From NCBI GenBank assembly GCA_002364005.1, contig DEXG01000036.1:11938-75937 (forward strand): a DNA stretch of 64,000 nt. Reading direction: 5' to 3'. A program made the translations under genes and the position numbers. Numbering within the stretch: position 1 is the stretch's first letter; each line of letters opens with the position of its first letter. A model generated the notes under the pieces. It was not told the origin of the DNA, searched no databases, and saw only the letters and a list, made by a program, of their open reading frames with translations. Below are positions 7,949 through 16,811 of this stretch, one piece after another. Origin of the DNA: Phycisphaerales bacterium UBA3190. Its GTDB lineage: Bacteria > Planctomycetota > Phycisphaerae > Phycisphaerales > UBA1924.

Positions 7949-9400
7949 ATGACGGCATCAACGACGGCTGCCAAGCACACCACCGGCAGCGAAATCTTCA
8001 GCGACCCGACGATCATCGCGAGCATCGATGCGCTCGTGGAGCAGGTCATGGAGTACAACCGTTCCATCACCGATATCAAGGCCCCCAACCCCGAGCTGGC
8101 GGAATCGTTCAAATCGATCATCGAGCGGTGCAAGGCGGTCAAGGGCAACAACCTTGTCTACCACTCCATCGGGTCCGGTGCGGGTAACGGCGCATTGGTC
8201 GAGATGGCCGATGGGTCGGTCAAGTGGGACATGCTCACCGGCATCGGGGTTCATTTCCTTGGCCATGGTAACCCCAAGGTCATCAAGGCCCAGCTTATCG
8301 CGGGCATCAATGAGGCCACCAAGCACGGCAACCTGCAGACGAACTTCGGGGCCTACGAGTTCGGCGAGAAGCTTGTCAAGCTCGCCTCCCGCAACTCGAA
8401 CCTCAAGCACGCGTTCATCACCACCAGCGGTGCAATGGCCAACGAGAGTGCGATCAAGGTCTGCTACCAGAAGCACGCACCCGCATCGCGTGTGATTGCC
8501 TTCGAGCATTGCTTCATGGGTCGCAGCGTCACCATGGCCCAGATCGGCGATTCGGCCGGCGGTCGTATGGGCATCCCGCTCTCGACGCAGGTGGACTACA
8601 TCCCGTTCTACAGCGAATCACGCGCACGGGAGATGGGCGGCCCGGCCAAGTTCACCGAGTACTGCGTGAATCGACTCCAAGAGTACATCACCCGCTATCC
8701 CAAGCAGCACGCATGTTTCATCTTCGAGCTTGTTCAGGGCGAGGGCGGCTTCAATGTCGCCAAGCGTGACTACTTCAAGGCATTGATGGATGTCTGCCGA
8801 GCCAACAACATCGCGATCTGGGACGACGAGATCCAGGCCTTCGGACGCACCGAGTCGCTGTTCGCCTTTGAGCAGTACGATCTGGGTGAGTATGTCGATG
8901 TCTTTTGTGTCGGCAAAATGACCCAGGCGTGCGCGACGCTTTGGACCGAGCGGTACAACCCTAAGCCCGGGCTGCTCAGCGGCACATTCACCGGCAATAC
9001 CAGTGACTTCACCGTCGGCTCGCTGCTGCTCGACGAGTTGAGCAATGGCGATTTCTATGGAACGAAGGGCAAGTTCGCCCAACACCACGCGGAGTTCCGC
9101 TCGCAGGTCAGCCAGCTGATCAGCAAGCACCCCGACTGGTTCCCCGATGCACCGGGCACCACCGAGCTCATGGGCGGCGTGGGTGGCATGATGAAGTTCA
9201 CCCCATTCGGCGGCGATAAAGCCAAGGTCACCAAGACCTGCAAGCACGCTTACGACGAGGGTGTGATCACTTTCTACTGCGGGCACGGCCCGTTCCATGT
9301 GCGCATGCTGCCGCCGCTGCCGGTGATGAAGATGGAAGACTGGCCCCGTGTGTTTGAGTGTCTCGAACGCGCCCTCGGGCGTGTTGCGCAGGAGGGCTGA
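7949..9400 (+). CDS. Class III aminotransferase, probably succinylornithine/ornithine transaminase
   Basis: A 483-residue PLP-dependent fold-type I enzyme. The class III core is clear: SGAMANESAIKV for cofactor phosphate, FELVQGEGGF, WDDEIQAFGRT, and the Schiff-base lysine K323 in CVGKMTQ. It is longer than typical AstC/ArgD (about 400 residues) and the lysine context differs from their SKALGGG, so substrate is not proven by sequence. Position directly before astA and astD argues for transamination of N-succinylornithine. ATG 7949 follows GAGGAG. AstA begins 5 bp after its stop. Confidence 0.78.
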   Translation: MTASTTAAKHTTGSEIFSDPTIIASIDALVEQVMEYNRSITDIKAPNPELAESFKSIIERCKAVKGNNLVYHSIGSGAGNGALVEMADGSVKWDMLTGIGVHFLGHGNPKVIKAQLIAGINEATKHGNLQTNFGAYEFGEKLVKLASRNSNLKHAFITTSGAMANESAIKVCYQKHAPASRVIAFEHCFMGRSVTMAQIGDSAGGRMGIPLSTQVDYIPFYSESRAREMGGPAKFTEYCVNRLQEYITRYPKQHACFIFELVQGEGGFNVAKRDYFKALMDVCRANNIAIWDDEIQAFGRTESLFAFEQYDLGEYVDVFCVGKMTQACATLWTERYNPKPGLLSGTFTGNTSDFTVGSLLLDELSNGDFYGTKGKFAQHHAEFRSQVSQLISKHPDWFPDAPGTTELMGGVGGMMKFTPFGGDKAKVTKTCKHAYDEGVITFYCGHGPFHVRMLPPLPVMKMEDWPRVFECLERALGRVAQEG

Positions 9401-9405
9401 TCCAC

Positions 9406-10674
9406 ATGCCACGATCAACCCCACAGTTCGTGATCCGAAGGGCCATGGCCTCGGACCTCCCGACCCTGCACAAACTCTCGAAGATGGTGCATTTCATCAA
9501 TCTGCCACCGGATCAGGAGATCATCGCAGACAAGATCCGCAACTCACGCCAGAGTTTCCTGCGGGCCGCTCGCGATGCAAAGAGTGTGCAACGCCCGGAA
9601 TCGCACGAAAGCTCGGGTGGGATCTCACAGAAGACGGCCCAGGCCGACATCTTCATGTTCGTCATCGAAGAGCTGAACACCGAGGGCTGTATCGGCAGCT
9701 CGCAGGTCGTCTCACAGATGGGCGGCCCAGGCCAGCCCAATGTCTGCTTCAAGCTCGAAACGCGTGAGAAGTACGCCGAGGACCTCAAGTTTGGCACCAA
9801 GCACACCGTCGCGCGGGTGTATCTCGATGAATCCGGTCCCAGCGAGCTTGGCGGGCTGATTCTGCAACCCAGCTTCCGCGGCCATAAGCACAAGCTCGGG
9901 CGGTTCACATCGCTCGTGCGTTTCCATTTCATCGGGTTGCATCGCAAGATGTTCCGCCCGACGATCCTGGCCGAGATGATGGCCCCGATCAGCAGCAAGG
10001 GCGAATCGCTCGTCTGGGATTCCCTCGGGCGTCGCTTCATCCCATTGAGTTATGACGAGGCCGACCGTTTCTGTCAGTACTCACGGGCGTTCATGACCGA
10101 TCTGCTCCCCGAGGGTGACATCCATCTCTCCCTCCTTCCGCCGCAGGCACGGGCCCAGATCGGCGAGGTCGGTCCGGACACAATCCCCGCACGACGCATG
10201 CTCGAGCGGCTTGGTTTTACCTACTCGGGCTTTGTCGATCCGTTCGACGGCGGGCCATACCTGACCGTGAACACCGATGATGTACAGCTGGTGAACGACA
10301 CCTTCGCCGCTGAACTCGGTCCGACGATCAAGCATGAGCAGACAGACAAGACCGGCATTGTTTCGTGCCTGAACAACGATGGTGATTTCCGAGCTGTCCA
10401 GTGTGCGTTCAAGGTCGATCGCAATGGCAAGCTGCGTGTGACCTCAGAAACGATGGTGGCCCTCCACGCCGAGCCGGGGGCAACCGCTGGCTGCACGCCC
10501 ATGCGTGTGCCTGTCGAGCCCGGGAAGCAACCCGCCACCCGGAAGCGTACCGCGTCGAAAGCGCCCGCCAAGACCACCAAGAAAGCCGCGGCTCGCACGA
10601 CCAAGAAGACATCCAAGAAGGTGGCCAAGTCGTCTGCCAAGACGACCAAGAAGACTGCCGCGAAAAAATCCTGA
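9406..10674 (+). CDS. astA: Arginine/ornithine N-succinyltransferase with lysine-rich C-terminal tail
   Basis: A 422-residue enzyme whose first ~310 residues match AstA: IRRAMASDLPTLHKLSKM near the N-terminus, SELGGLILQPSFRG, LAEMMAP, WDSLGRRFIPLSYDEAD, PARRMLERLGF and DPFDGGPYL. AstA transfers succinyl from succinyl-CoA to the alpha-amino group of arginine or ornithine. It is longer than the usual ~340 residues: the last ~49 residues are a KTTKK/AAK-type polybasic tail like histone H1, which is odd for a metabolic enzyme. The GGAGG site lies in the end of the preceding gene. Upstream in-frame starts (9358) would overlap that gene. Confidence 0.88.
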   Translation: MPRSTPQFVIRRAMASDLPTLHKLSKMVHFINLPPDQEIIADKIRNSRQSFLRAARDAKSVQRPESHESSGGISQKTAQADIFMFVIEELNTEGCIGSSQVVSQMGGPGQPNVCFKLETREKYAEDLKFGTKHTVARVYLDESGPSELGGLILQPSFRGHKHKLGRFTSLVRFHFIGLHRKMFRPTILAEMMAPISSKGESLVWDSLGRRFIPLSYDEADRFCQYSRAFMTDLLPEGDIHLSLLPPQARAQIGEVGPDTIPARRMLERLGFTYSGFVDPFDGGPYLTVNTDDVQLVNDTFAAELGPTIKHEQTDKTGIVSCLNNDGDFRAVQCAFKVDRNGKLRVTSETMVALHAEPGATAGCTPMRVPVEPGKQPATRKRTASKAPAKTTKKAAARTTKKTSKKVAKSSAKTTKKTAAKKS

Positions 10675-10696
10675 CTTCGCCAGATTGGAGCAAGAC

Positions 10697-12247
10697 ATGA
10701 CGACTCAGCAATCTACCCGTGATCAGATCATGGGCCGGAATCTCGTGAACGGGGTCTGGCTCCCCATCGAGGGCGATGCCATCACTTCAACGATGCCCGC
10801 TCATCCCGATCAGGTCGTCTGGTCGGGCAGCCCGAGCGTGGAGAGTGTGCAACAAGCCGTTGCCGCCGCGCGTGCCGCACTCCCAGCGTGGTCATCGACG
10901 ACCATCGAGCAACGCATCGCGGTGCTGCGTCGATTCCAGGAGATTGCCAAAGGACGAGCCGAGGAACTCGGTGGGCTGATCTCCGACGAGACCGGCAAGG
11001 CGCTCTGGGAATCCAAGGGCGAGGCCAATCTGGTCGGGGCCAAGGTCGACATCACCCTCGAAGAGGGCGAGTGGAGCGGGCGTCACCGCGTGACCGACTT
11101 TGAGTTCAGTCTCAACGACACCAAGCGTGCCCGCTGCCACTTCAAGCCCCACGGGGTCATGGCCGTAGTGGGGCCATTCAACTTCCCGGCCCACCTGCCC
11201 AACGGGCACATCATCCCGGCGTTGCTGACCGGCAACACCATCGTCTTCAAGCCCTCGGACAAAGCGCCCGCGGTCGGGCAGATGCTCGCTGAGATGTACC
11301 ACGAGGCACTCGAAGCCGAGGGGGCACCCAAGGGTGTGTTCAACCTCGTCCATGGCGCGGTCGATGAGTCGGTCGCCCTCTGCGGCAGCCCGGATGTCGA
11401 TGGCGTGCTCTTTACCGGTTCATGGACCGCAGGACGCGCGATCATGCAGGCCAATCTCGACCAGCCCGGAAAGATCATCGCCCTGGAAATGGGCGGCAAC
11501 AACCCCGCGATCGTGATGCCCGACGCCGATCTCTTCCAAGCCGTCGTCGAGATCACCCGCTGTGCATTCAACACCACCGGGCAACGATGCACCAGTACCC
11601 GCCGCCTGATCGTTCACCGCGATGTCGCAGACAAGGTCGTCCCCGCGATCCTGAAAGCCGCGTCCAACCTGCTGATCGGTGACCCGCGAGCAGAAGAGCC
11701 CGTTTTCATGGGCCCGATCATCAGCGAGCAGGCACTCGACGGCGTGCTCCGATTCCAGGAACGCGTCGCCGACAATGGCGGTCGCGTGCTCATGGAATCC
11801 ACCCGCATGCCCGATCGTGATGGTTGGTTCATCACCCCTGGCGTGATCGAAGTAGATCGGTTCACCCTCGGCTGCGATGACGCCGGGTGCGATGAAGAAG
11901 TATTCGGCCCGCTGCTTCGCATCAGCGTGACCGATTCGTTCGAGGATGCACTCGAGCAGGCCAACGCGACACGCTACGGGCTCAGCGCCTCGATCTTCAC
12001 CGCGGATGAATCGCTGCAGAACCGCTTCCTCAACGAGTGCCGGGCGGGATGCCGGAACATCAACTGCGGCACGGCAGGGGCTAGTTCCAAGCTCCCATTC
12101 GGTGGGCTCGGGCTCTCAGGCAACCATCGCCCCGCGGGTGCGTTCGCTCATGATTACACGGCATACCCCGTCGCGAGCATGATCGAGACCGGCGACGCGA
12201 GCACCATCCCCAGCGGGATGCGTGTGGAGCGTGACTGGGTGAGCTGA
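10697..12247 (+). CDS. astD: Succinylglutamate semialdehyde dehydrogenase
   Basis: A 516-residue NAD(P)-dependent aldehyde dehydrogenase. Catalytic cysteine C298 is in NTTGQRCTSTRRL, the glutamate in LEMGGNNPA, and the cofactor loop in FTGSWTAGR. The C-terminal GLSGNHRPAGAFAHDYTAYPVAS matches the AstD signature, separating it from general aldehyde dehydrogenases. It oxidises N-succinylglutamate semialdehyde to succinylglutamate in the AST pathway. ATG 10697 has GGAG 8 nt upstream; the frame that extends to 10505 runs antiparallel in phase with the AstA tail and is not real. It ends 5 bp from the convergent membrane-protein gene. Confidence 0.9.
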   Translation: MTTQQSTRDQIMGRNLVNGVWLPIEGDAITSTMPAHPDQVVWSGSPSVESVQQAVAAARAALPAWSSTTIEQRIAVLRRFQEIAKGRAEELGGLISDETGKALWESKGEANLVGAKVDITLEEGEWSGRHRVTDFEFSLNDTKRARCHFKPHGVMAVVGPFNFPAHLPNGHIIPALLTGNTIVFKPSDKAPAVGQMLAEMYHEALEAEGAPKGVFNLVHGAVDESVALCGSPDVDGVLFTGSWTAGRAIMQANLDQPGKIIALEMGGNNPAIVMPDADLFQAVVEITRCAFNTTGQRCTSTRRLIVHRDVADKVVPAILKAASNLLIGDPRAEEPVFMGPIISEQALDGVLRFQERVADNGGRVLMESTRMPDRDGWFITPGVIEVDRFTLGCDDAGCDEEVFGPLLRISVTDSFEDALEQANATRYGLSASIFTADESLQNRFLNECRAGCRNINCGTAGASSKLPFGGLGLSGNHRPAGAFAHDYTAYPVASMIETGDASTIPSGMRVERDWVS

Positions 12248-12252
12248 ACCGG

Positions 12253-13254
12253 TCAGGGCGCGTCTGAGTCTTCCTCGTCGACATCGACCAACGGGATATC
12301 GGGTAGGTCGTCCGCGACTTGTTCATGAGGCATTGGTTCGTGGATTTGACCATACTGGGGCGTTTGCGGGCGAATCACATGTGCCCCGCACTCTGGGCAA
12401 CGGTTGGTGTCGAGATCGACGAGGTCGTAGTCGCAGAACGGGCACTCGTCGTATCCTTCCACGGGGATGATCCCACTCCGGTGGGTGAGTATCACATAGA
12501 CACTCCCAGCGGCGGCATATGAAAGCGGAAGCCCGTACAGGACCAGTGGGACGATGAAGCACACCGTGGTGATCCCGACGATGATCGAGATCAGGATCGC
12601 GATGAAGAACAATCGCCAGGCCGAGTTGCGGGTGATCCGCCAGCTCTCGCTGATCGATTCGATCGGGCCCAACTGCGGGCCGAGCGGATCAGCGCAGAGG
12701 AGGGTTGCAAAGTACAACCGGACACCCAAGTACAGGGCGATCCCCGCTAGGCCGAAGACGAGCACGAACAACATCAGGATCGTGAATCCCGAGTTCCCCG
12801 CGGTTGTTCTGGAGAGCATGACAGTGAGGACGCCGAACGGGATGGTGGCAAGCAGTGCGCCAAGCTGAATGATCAGCCCAATGAGTACAACCGATGGCCA
12901 GCGTCGGAAGCCGATGAGGATGTCAGCGAAGATTGAGTGCTGACCCCGGAATGTGCGGCAGGCGATGTAGATCGGGCCCACACTGAGCGGGCCGGTGATC
13001 AGGATCGAGTGCAACATCTCAAACGGGCGGACCATGGCATCAATGCCGAAGATCATGTTGTCGAGCAGGGTGATGACGATGCCCACGATGAAGCCGTAGA
13101 TGATGATCAGAGCCGCACAACCAACGAGCGTGCCCCAGCGTTCGGCGAGAACGGCATGGGCGCTGGAGAATACCGACCCGATGGAGATTCGCCCTATGGG
13201 TGCGATGGGGCTCAGCGACTGGAGCGGAGCGCTCTTGTCGGCAAACGAGCTCAT
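12253..13254 (-). CDS. Multi-pass membrane protein with C-terminal zinc ribbon
   Basis: A 333-residue integral membrane protein with about six hydrophobic segments between residues 40 and 255, rich in small residues, as in DUF975/glycerophosphodiester-type permease-like membrane domains. After the last helix comes a zinc-ribbon pair, CPFC and CPEC, 14 residues apart, followed by an acidic tail. I do not recognise the family and assign no function. Its ATG overlaps the stop of the preceding gene (TAATG), so the two are co-translated. Confidence 0.7.
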   Translation of the reverse strand: MSSFADKSAPLQSLSPIAPIGRISIGSVFSSAHAVLAERWGTLVGCAALIIIYGFIVGIVITLLDNMIFGIDAMVRPFEMLHSILITGPLSVGPIYIACRTFRGQHSIFADILIGFRRWPSVVLIGLIIQLGALLATIPFGVLTVMLSRTTAGNSGFTILMLFVLVFGLAGIALYLGVRLYFATLLCADPLGPQLGPIESISESWRITRNSAWRLFFIAILISIIVGITTVCFIVPLVLYGLPLSYAAAGSVYVILTHRSGIIPVEGYDECPFCDYDLVDLDTNRCPECGAHVIRPQTPQYGQIHEPMPHEQVADDLPDIPLVDVDEEDSDAP

Positions 13255-14045
13255 TACGACATCTCGCTGCGTTTCTGCAGGTTCAGGATCAGCTCGACTT
13301 GTCCTATGGGCTGTGCGAGTTCCGTCGCGATTTCTCTGCTGGATTTGCCCTGAAGAGCCAGTGCCTGGATCTGATCAGAGATCGTGATTTCCGGTTCTGT
13401 CGGGGCGGGTGGTGTCGAGACTGGGGCGATACGCCCGGCCACGCGGGTTTGGCGTTCTTCGATATCCTGCTCGACGCGTGCACGATCCAGCAGGGCGGGG
13501 TCGATGGTTCGCGTGGGCGTTGAAGTGGGCGGCGTCGAAACTTCATTCGAGTCCGTTGCGGGCGCATCGCTGCGTGCAACGGCCCGATTGAGTTGGTCGA
13601 GCTTGGTGTCTGCTTCTTCAATAAGCAACTCGAGTCGGGCGGCTTTGTTATCCAATGCAGCACCAAGGCGACGGGCGATGTCCTCGGCATCGACCATCAG
13701 CTTGCGTCCGGGTTCCATACTTTGTTCTGCGTGGTCACGGATTTCGGCGATGCGCTCCGAGGGGGTTCCCATGGTATTGGCACGGGAGCGATTCTGTTGC
13801 GATGTCTTTCGCAGAGCGCGCATCATCAGAAACACGAGCATCACCATCGCCCCGATGATCAGGATGTTGGGCAGCAGCGAGTTCTCCGCATTGAAGCGTT
13901 CAAGCAGGCTCCCATACCCACTGGGCTGGGTTTGCACCTCGACAACCCCCGAATCAGGTGTATCCTGGGTCATCTGCGCATCGGTCGCTGCAGATTGGGC
14001 GGCGGGTTGTTCGTTCTGGGGCGGGGTAGTGGGTCCGAGTTGCAC
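13254..14045 (-). CDS. Single-pass membrane protein with coiled coil and C-terminal helix-turn-helix
   Basis: A 263-residue protein: proline/glutamine-rich N-terminal segment, one transmembrane helix (about residues 58-76, ILIIGAMVMLVFLMM), a coiled coil (about 95-155, with ARLELLIEEADTKLDQLNRA), a Thr/Pro linker, and a terminal segment QIQALALQGKSSREIATEL that looks like a small helix-turn-helix. The topology fits an inner-membrane regulator or scaffold, but no family is recognised. GTG 14045 has GGAG at 8 nt. It shares an operon with the zinc-ribbon membrane protein through a 1-nt stop-start overlap. Confidence 0.65.
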   Translation of the reverse strand: MQLGPTTPPQNEQPAAQSAATDAQMTQDTPDSGVVEVQTQPSGYGSLLERFNAENSLLPNILIIGAMVMLVFLMMRALRKTSQQNRSRANTMGTPSERIAEIRDHAEQSMEPGRKLMVDAEDIARRLGAALDNKAARLELLIEEADTKLDQLNRAVARSDAPATDSNEVSTPPTSTPTRTIDPALLDRARVEQDIEERQTRVAGRIAPVSTPPAPTEPEITISDQIQALALQGKSSREIATELAQPIGQVELILNLQKRSEMS

Positions 14046-14092
14046 GCGTAAAACTCCGCTTCTGCATTGAGCGCTTCGTCACTGAGCCACAA

Positions 14093-14098
14093 TATCAT
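14093..14098 (+). promoter_or_regulatory. tilS: -10 element (TATCAT) 6 nt before tilS
   Basis: TATCAT-N6-GTG. No ribosome site is present, and the spacing predicts a leaderless transcript starting at the GTG. Confidence 0.55.
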
Positions 14099-14104
14099 CG
14101 CGGT

Positions 14105-15175
14105 GTGAACGATGCAAGCAGCCAAGACCCCGAGCAGCAATCAATGCCCCCCCTTGGGGCAGATCACCCGAGCGTGGCGCGGATCCTGCGCCGCTGGCGA
14201 CAGCTGAGCGGTGGGCGGCATACCCGCGATCCGGACCGGAAAACGCTGGTGGCCTGCAGCGGTGGGGCCGATTCGGTCGCCCTTGCTATCGCTTTGGCCC
14301 AGATCCCTTCCTCCTGTGTACTCGCCCACATCCAGCACGATATGCGAACGCCCGAACAGGCCGAGCACGACCGGGCGTATGTTGAAGCGCTGGCCAAGCG
14401 CCTGGGTGTGGATTGTGCGTTTGGGATCGCCGCAGTCAGTGAAGAGCCCGGCAATCTGGAAGCCAATGCCCGCGAGGCGCGATATCAAGAACTGGCACGA
14501 ATCGCCGACGAGCATGCCTGCCCGTACATTGCCACCGGGCACCATGCCGATGACCAACTGGAAACCCTGCTCATGCACCTGATGCGGGGATCGGGCACCC
14601 GGGGGATGTCGGGGATGCGTCCAGCAACCCCGCTCGGGAACAAGACCCTCTTGCGTCCGCTGCTGGAAATCCCACGCAACGAGATCGAGACGATGCTGCG
14701 TGAACTGGATATCGCCTGGTGCCACGACCAGACGAACGACGATCCGGCCTATGTACGCAATCGCATCCGCCAGGATCTCTTGCCATTGCTCAGGCGATTG
14801 GATCCCGAGATCGCCCGTCACGCCAGTCAGTGGTCGCAGGACCTGGTCGCGATGCAGGAGGTCATGGACGAACGCGTCGAAGCAACCCTCATGGAACCGT
14901 GCACCATCACAGACAGCCAGTGGCGGTGGCCGCGTGAGCTCCTCCAGGCCCACCCCGACATCATGCTCGGCTATCTTCCGGGGCTGTATTGCCTGCGTGT
15001 GCTCGACAACGAGGGCGCCGATCGGATCACGCGTCGGGCAATCGATTCATGGATCCGATCGGTGAAAAGCGATTCAAACAATCCGACCGAGCACCGCATC
15101 GGACCTATCGTTGCCCATATTCGAGCGCACGAGGTGCGTTTTACCCCAGCTGAAAGCTCCGAGTTGTCCACATGA
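14105..15175 (+). CDS. tilS: tRNA(Ile)-lysidine synthetase
   Basis: Adds lysine to the anticodon C34 of tRNA-Ile(CAU), so that it reads AUA. The PP-loop SGGADSVALA is at about residues 51-60, and HHADDQLETLLMHLMRGSG, characteristic of TilS, follows. The 356-residue length matches the shorter TilS class. The start is GTG, with a -10 hexamer 6 nt upstream. The stop overlaps the next ATG (ATGA), coupling it to a pseudo-receiver protein. Essential single-copy genes like this are useful phylogenetic markers. Confidence 0.93.
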   Translation: MNDASSQDPEQQSMPPLGADHPSVARILRRWRQLSGGRHTRDPDRKTLVACSGGADSVALAIALAQIPSSCVLAHIQHDMRTPEQAEHDRAYVEALAKRLGVDCAFGIAAVSEEPGNLEANAREARYQELARIADEHACPYIATGHHADDQLETLLMHLMRGSGTRGMSGMRPATPLGNKTLLRPLLEIPRNEIETMLRELDIAWCHDQTNDDPAYVRNRIRQDLLPLLRRLDPEIARHASQWSQDLVAMQEVMDERVEATLMEPCTITDSQWRWPRELLQAHPDIMLGYLPGLYCLRVLDNEGADRITRRAIDSWIRSVKSDSNNPTEHRIGPIVAHIRAHEVRFTPAESSELST

Positions 15176-15561
15176 GCAACACCGAAAACAAACGAATCTC
15201 TCTCGTCGGCCATTGTGGGCCAGATGCCTTTGCGCTCCGCAGCGCCATCGCTGGGTTCATCCCCGGCGCAGAGATCACGATGCTCAACAGTCTCGCTGAG
15301 TTTGAGTCCCAGATCGCTGACTTTGATCTGCACCTCGTCAACCGCGTGCTCGACGGCTCGTTCCCCGACGATTCGGGTATCGAACTCATCCGTGCCAACC
15401 ACGCTGGCAGCCCGCCCATGATGCTCATCTCGAACTTTCCAGAAGCACTTCAGAGTGCCGTCGAAGCCGGAGGCGTCATGGGTTTCGGCAAACGCGCTAT
15501 GCGATCAGCAGAAGCACAGGCCGCGTTGCAAGTCGCCCTCGGCATCTCAAGCAACTCATAA
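15172..15561 (+). CDS. Receiver-like domain protein lacking the phosphoacceptor Asp
   Basis: A 129-residue stand-alone domain with the alternating pattern of a response-regulator receiver: KRISLVGHCGPD at strand 1, FDLHLVNRVLDG at strand 3, GIELIRANH, MMLISNF and a lysine in GFGKRAM at the place of the conserved Lys. The residue where the phosphorylated aspartate should be is Asn (LVN), so it is probably an unphosphorylated pseudo-receiver. It overlaps tilS by ATGA. Function is unknown; the receiver reading is inference from pattern and length. Confidence 0.55.
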   Translation: MSNTENKRISLVGHCGPDAFALRSAIAGFIPGAEITMLNSLAEFESQIADFDLHLVNRVLDGSFPDDSGIELIRANHAGSPPMMLISNFPEALQSAVEAGGVMGFGKRAMRSAEAQAALQVALGISSNS

Positions 15562-15572
15562 GGACCGTACAC

Positions 15573-16790
15573 ATGGACACCGCCATCAAAGTCAGCGAGT
15601 ACCAGGCTCGCCGCAAGAAAGTCAGTACAGCACTCAAAGGGAGCGTCGGGCTTGTGTTCGCCGGCGCTGGTTCGCCGCCACTCCGAGGCGAGTGGTTCCC
15701 CGATATGGACTTCCGGTACCTCACGGGGATCAGCGATGAGCCCGGGGCCGTGGTCCTCTTTGATCCGACGAACCCGAACCCCAAGCGCCGAACCATCCTG
15801 TTCCTCAAGCCGGTCAACCCCGAGATGGATGTCTGGGACGGCTACCGCGACCACATCTCCCAGGAACTGCGCGATCGTTACGGCTTTGACACTGTCATGC
15901 GAACCATGGCCCTGCCGCGCTTCCTGACCGAAGGTGCCCGACGCACGAAGAAACTCTCGTGCCTCCACCCGACCGCGGCGTATACCCAACCGCTCACGCC
16001 CGATCTAGAGATCTTCCAGAAGGTCGCATCTCGCATGCCGGGCTGCTCGATCGTCGATCAGAGCGAGGTCATCACCTCACTTCGTTTGGTCAAGAGTCCT
16101 GCGGAGATCAAGCAGATCAACGCCGCGATCAAGGCGACCCACAACGGCCTCAATCGTCTCATGGCCAAGCTCAAGCCCGGTGTCGGTGAGCGTGATCTGC
16201 ACAACGCGCTGGTTGGCGGGTTCGCCGAGGCCGGCTCGGTCCGCAACGCGTTCGATCCCATCGTCGGCTCGGGCCACAACGCGACGGTGCTGCACTACAA
16301 AGAAAACAACGGCGTCTGCAATGACGGGGACCTGATCGTCGTCGACAGCGGCGCTGAGATCAACGGCTACGCATCCGATATCACCCGTGTCTTCCCGGCC
16401 AACGGCAAGTTCACCAAGGAACAGGCCAAGCTCTACAACATCGTGCTCAAATCACAGATCGCGGCAATCAAGGCCGTCAAGCCAGGCGCCACCATGGCCC
16501 AGGTCGACGAGGCATCACGCAAGGTGATCCGAGACGCAGGCTATGGCGATCAATACCTGCACGGCGTTGGGCACCACCTGGGGCTCGAGACGCATGACCC
16601 GTCACCGGATGTCAAGCTCAAGCCGGGCATGGTGGTGACCATCGAGCCGGGGATCTACCTGCAGGACAAGTCGATCGGTATCCGCATCGAAGACGACATC
16701 CTCGTCACCGAGAAGGGGAACCGCAACCTCTCGTCGATGATCCCCAAAACCGTCGCCCAAGTTGAAGCGGCGATCAAAGCTGCACAATAA
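15573..16790 (+). CDS. pepP: Xaa-Pro aminopeptidase (M24 family)
   Basis: A 405-residue di-metal aminopeptidase that removes N-terminal residues before proline. The N-terminal domain has FAGAGSPPLRGEWFPDMDFRYLTG, typical of PepP. Metal ligands are visible: two Asp in VVDSGAEINGYASDITR, His in GVGHHLGLE, Glu in VTIEPGIY and Glu in GIRIEDD. ATG 15573 has AAGGA upstream and sits 11 bp after the pseudo-receiver gene, so it may be the third gene of the tilS operon. A terminator follows. Confidence 0.9.
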   Translation: MDTAIKVSEYQARRKKVSTALKGSVGLVFAGAGSPPLRGEWFPDMDFRYLTGISDEPGAVVLFDPTNPNPKRRTILFLKPVNPEMDVWDGYRDHISQELRDRYGFDTVMRTMALPRFLTEGARRTKKLSCLHPTAAYTQPLTPDLEIFQKVASRMPGCSIVDQSEVITSLRLVKSPAEIKQINAAIKATHNGLNRLMAKLKPGVGERDLHNALVGGFAEAGSVRNAFDPIVGSGHNATVLHYKENNGVCNDGDLIVVDSGAEINGYASDITRVFPANGKFTKEQAKLYNIVLKSQIAAIKAVKPGATMAQVDEASRKVIRDAGYGDQYLHGVGHHLGLETHDPSPDVKLKPGMVVTIEPGIYLQDKSIGIRIEDDILVTEKGNRNLSSMIPKTVAQVEAAIKAAQ

Positions 16791-16811
16791 GAACACGGTT
16801 CAACCGACCCA

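Noticed and set aside
7949..9400. Assignment of the aminotransferase as AstC/ArgD by motif
   Set aside because: Lysine context and length differ from AstC/ArgD; only the class III family is certain, so no gene symbol is given.
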